Positions 61,653 to 64,000 of a stretch of DNA of 64,000 nucleotides are shown here, piece after piece. The position numbers were made by a program, and so were the translations under genes. Positions within the stretch are counted from its first letter, which is position 1. Every line of letters starts with the position of its first letter. The notes beneath the pieces were generated by a model. That model was not told the DNA's origin, did no database searches, and worked only from the letters and a program-made list of their open reading frames with translations. Source of the DNA: Paraburkholderia fungorum (GTDB lineage Bacteria; Pseudomonadota; Gammaproteobacteria; Burkholderiales; Burkholderiaceae); assembly GCF_900099835.1 (NCBI RefSeq), contig NZ_FNKP01000002.1, forward strand, positions 2,356,001 through 2,420,000, in the 5' to 3' direction.

Positions 61653-64000
61653 ATGAATCGATTCTTCGTTTCCCGCCCCGTCTTCGCGTGGGTCATCGCA
61701 CTCTTCACGGTGCTGTTCGGCGGCATTGCGGTGCTGCTTCTGCCGGTCGAACAGTATCCCGATGTCGCGCCACCCTCCCTCAACATTTCGGCCGTGTTCA
61801 GCGGTGCCGACGCGCGCACGCTCGAGCGCAGCGTCACGTCGATCATCGAAGACGAGATGAACGGCATCGAAAACTTTCTGTACATGTCGTCGATCAGCCG
61901 CTCGAACGGCACCGCGCAGATCACCGTGGTGCTGAAACCCGGCACCAACCTCGACATCGCGCGGACCCAGGTTCAGGACCGCCTGAGCCGGGTCGAACCA
62001 CGGCTGCCGCTCGAAGTGCGGCAGCTTGGCGTGACCGTCACGAAAGCGTCGACCGGCTTCCTGATGCTACTCGCGCTACAGACCACCGACGGCGCGACCA
62101 ACGCGGTCGCGATGGGCAACTTCGCGTCGAATAACATCGTCAACGAATTGCGCCGGATCGACGGGGTCGGCGACGTGCAGCTATTCGGCTCGTCGTACGC
62201 GATGCGGATCTGGCTCGACCAGCGCAAGCTGACCGGCTTCGGGCTGTCGGCGAGCGAGGTTTTGTCGGCGGTGCAGGAGCAGAACAGTCAGACGGCGGGC
62301 GGCGGACTCGGCGACCAGCCCAACGCCGCCGGGTCCGAATTCACCGCACAAATCGTCACGCAAAGCCGCTTCTCGACGCCGGAGCAATTCCGCGAAATCA
62401 TCGTGCGCGCGAATCCCGACGGCTCGACGGTGCGGCTCGGCGACGTCGCGCGAGTCGAACTCGGCAACGACAGCTACGGCAACCGGCTGACCGTCAACGG
62501 CAAGGAGTCGGCGGGTATCGCGATCCAGCTCGCGAGCGGCGCGAACGCGCTGGCCGTCGCCAACGCCGTGCGCGCGCGCATGACCCAACTGCAGCCGACA
62601 TTCCCGCGCGGCGTCGTCTGGACCGTGCCGTTCGACACCACGCCGTTCATCAACACGTCGGTTCACAGCGTGATCCGCACGATGATCGAAGCGCTGCTGC
62701 TCGTCACCGTGGTCGTGTTCCTGTTCCTGCAGGACTGGCGCGCCACGCTGATCCCGACGCTGGTCGTGCCGGTCGCGCTGATCGGCACCTGCGCGGGCTT
62801 GTACCTGTTCGGCCTGTCGATCAACATCCTGTCGCTGTTCGGGATGGTGGTCGCGATCGGTATCCTCAACGACGACGCGATCGTCGTGGTCGAAAACGTC
62901 GCGCGGATCATGCGCGAAGAGGGGCTCAGTGCGCCGCGCGCGACCGTGAAGGCGGTCGGCCAGATTACCGGCCCGGTGATCGCGAGCACACTGGTGCTGG
63001 TCGCGGTGTTCATTCCGATGGCTTTTTTTCCGGGCTCGGTCGGCGGCATTTACCGGCAGTTTTCCGTCACGCTGGCCGTGTCGATCATCCTGTCGACCGT
63101 GCTCGCGCTCACGCTCGGCGCAGCGTTATGCGCGGCGCTGCTGCGCAACGAAACGGCTGATCGCGCGGCGCCGAAGAATCTGGCGTCACGAATGCTGCAT
63201 CGTGTATTCGACGGATTCAATCACGGCCTCGGCGCGAGCACCGACCGCTATATTCGCGGCGTCGATTCGATGCTGAAGCGGCCGCTGCGATGGCTACTCG
63301 TTTTTGTCGTCGCGTGCGTGATCACCGGCTTTCTTTTCGTGCGCCTGCCCGGCGGATTTCTGCCGACCGAAGATCAGGGCCACATATTCATCACTTACAC
63401 CGGCGCGCCTGGGTCCACCGAGGAACGCACACGGCAGGCCGTCGATCAGGTCGAAGCGTTCCTGCGAACCCAGCCGCAGGTTCGCAACGTGGCCTCGGTG
63501 ACGGGCTTCAGCTTCTTCGGCCAGGGACAATCGGCGGCCTTGTCGTTTGTCGATCTGACGCCGTGGGGCGAGCGTACCGGCGAAGATAACTCGGCGAGCG
63601 CGCTGGTTCGCCGTGTCAACGGCGCGGTCCGCCAGATTCCTGAAGCGATCATCTTCGCGCTCGATCCGCCGCCTATTCCGTCCCTCGGCACCGCAACCGG
63701 CTTCACGATGAAGATTCAGGATCGCAGCGGCGTGGGCGGCGACGCACTGCAACTGGCCGCGCGGCGAATCATGATCGAGGCATCGCAGAGCAGTATTCTG
63801 GCCGGCGTGCGGCCGGAAGGCATGCCCGAGGCGCCGCAACTCTATGTAGAAATCGACCGGGTGAAGGCGCGTGCGCTGGGGCTGCAGATTGGGCAGGTGA
63901 ACCAGGCGCTGGCGCTGTCGTTCGGCTCGAACTACGTGAACGACTTCGTTTTCGAAGGGAACGTGCTGCGAGTATTCATCCAGGCCGACGCCGCGCAACG
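61653..64000 (+). CDS. RND (HAE1) efflux pump, N-terminal part
   Basis: The frame runs from an ATG with GAGGGCGG upstream to the end of the window; 782 codons are visible out of an expected 1040 or so. The N-terminus MNRFFVSRPVFAWVIALFTV is typical of AcrB-type pumps. The proton-relay Asp pair is at 407-408 (GILNDDAIVVVENV), as in AcrB, though the preceding residue is Asn rather than the usual Val. The partner Lys940 region lies beyond the window. It exports hydrophobic compounds, solvents or antibiotics with the upstream adaptor and an outer-membrane channel not seen here. Confidence 0.93.
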   Translation, partial: MNRFFVSRPVFAWVIALFTVLFGGIAVLLLPVEQYPDVAPPSLNISAVFSGADARTLERSVTSIIEDEMNGIENFLYMSSISRSNGTAQITVVLKPGTNLDIARTQVQDRLSRVEPRLPLEVRQLGVTVTKASTGFLMLLALQTTDGATNAVAMGNFASNNIVNELRRIDGVGDVQLFGSSYAMRIWLDQRKLTGFGLSASEVLSAVQEQNSQTAGGGLGDQPNAAGSEFTAQIVTQSRFSTPEQFREIIVRANPDGSTVRLGDVARVELGNDSYGNRLTVNGKESAGIAIQLASGANALAVANAVRARMTQLQPTFPRGVVWTVPFDTTPFINTSVHSVIRTMIEALLLVTVVVFLFLQDWRATLIPTLVVPVALIGTCAGLYLFGLSINILSLFGMVVAIGILNDDAIVVVENVARIMREEGLSAPRATVKAVGQITGPVIASTLVLVAVFIPMAFFPGSVGGIYRQFSVTLAVSIILSTVLALTLGAALCAALLRNETADRAAPKNLASRMLHRVFDGFNHGLGASTDRYIRGVDSMLKRPLRWLLVFVVACVITGFLFVRLPGGFLPTEDQGHIFITYTGAPGSTEERTRQAVDQVEAFLRTQPQVRNVASVTGFSFFGQGQSAALSFVDLTPWGERTGEDNSASALVRRVNGAVRQIPEAIIFALDPPPIPSLGTATGFTMKIQDRSGVGGDALQLAARRIMIEASQSSILAGVRPEGMPEAPQLYVEIDRVKARALGLQIGQVNQALALSFGSNYVNDFVFEGNVLRVFIQADAAQ

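Overview
The window is GC-rich, densely coded DNA typical of a betaproteobacterium, most likely a plant- or soil-associated Paraburkholderia. The support is a braR-rsaL-braI type quorum-sensing locus, a Gram-negative porin of the Burkholderia type, a DUF6496 basic protein, a beta-ketoadipate (pca) operon and many ABC and RND transport systems. I saw no rRNA, tRNA, CRISPR array, phage or insertion sequence. Both window ends cut a gene: a class III aminotransferase at the left and an RND efflux pump at the right.

Layout. 1-2191: aminotransferase end, DUF6496 protein, small hypothetical. 2303-16470 (minus strand): an eleven-gene operon for an N-heteroaromatic acid, best read as nicotinate. It holds a NicA/NicB-like molybdenum hydroxylase with a tri-haem cytochrome c tail, a 6-hydroxynicotinate-reductase-like Fe-S protein, an enamidase-like amidohydrolase, a UPF0280 (ApbE-superfamily) protein, two AA_synth paralogues and a complete branched-chain-type ABC transporter. 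A divergent TetR regulator sits at 16870-17607. 17665-21930: pcaIJBDC for the lower beta-ketoadipate pathway, with a divergent LysR gene. 23448-27093: folE, a DedA-rhodanese fusion and a membrane diguanylate cyclase. 27304-31168: a phosphate neighbourhood (CHAD protein, Pit transporter with a pho-box-like site, PPK2). 31460-36848: VOC protein, HtrA-like protease, gamma-glutamyltransferase, MFS exporter.

37061-40406 (minus strand): a compact four-gene operon (CDP-alcohol phosphatidyltransferase, Fe(II)/2-oxoglutarate oxygenase, UPF0104-type membrane protein, nucleotidyltransferase) that looks like an unassigned lipid head-group pathway. 40646-48281: small exported and hypothetical proteins, a porin, a DUF457-type membrane protein, a serine acetyltransferase and an SDR lacking its catalytic residues. 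48405-55576 (minus strand): a sugar-acid operon (IlvD/Edd dehydratase, spermidine/iron-type ABC importer, SMP-30 lactonase). A FadR-type GntR gene at 58392-59081 probably belongs with it but is separated from it by the quorum-sensing locus (56389-58161). 59398-end: universal stress protein and an RND efflux pair.

The most interesting system is the nicotinate-like operon. It joins an oxidative, cytochrome-linked first step (as in aerobic Pseudomonas) to a reductive ring-opening branch known from the anaerobe Eubacterium barkeri, and carries its own importer and a putative flavin-transferase-like helper. The lipid-like operon at 37-40 kb is the second candidate. Functions are assigned by reading the sequence and from memory of families; no database search was run.
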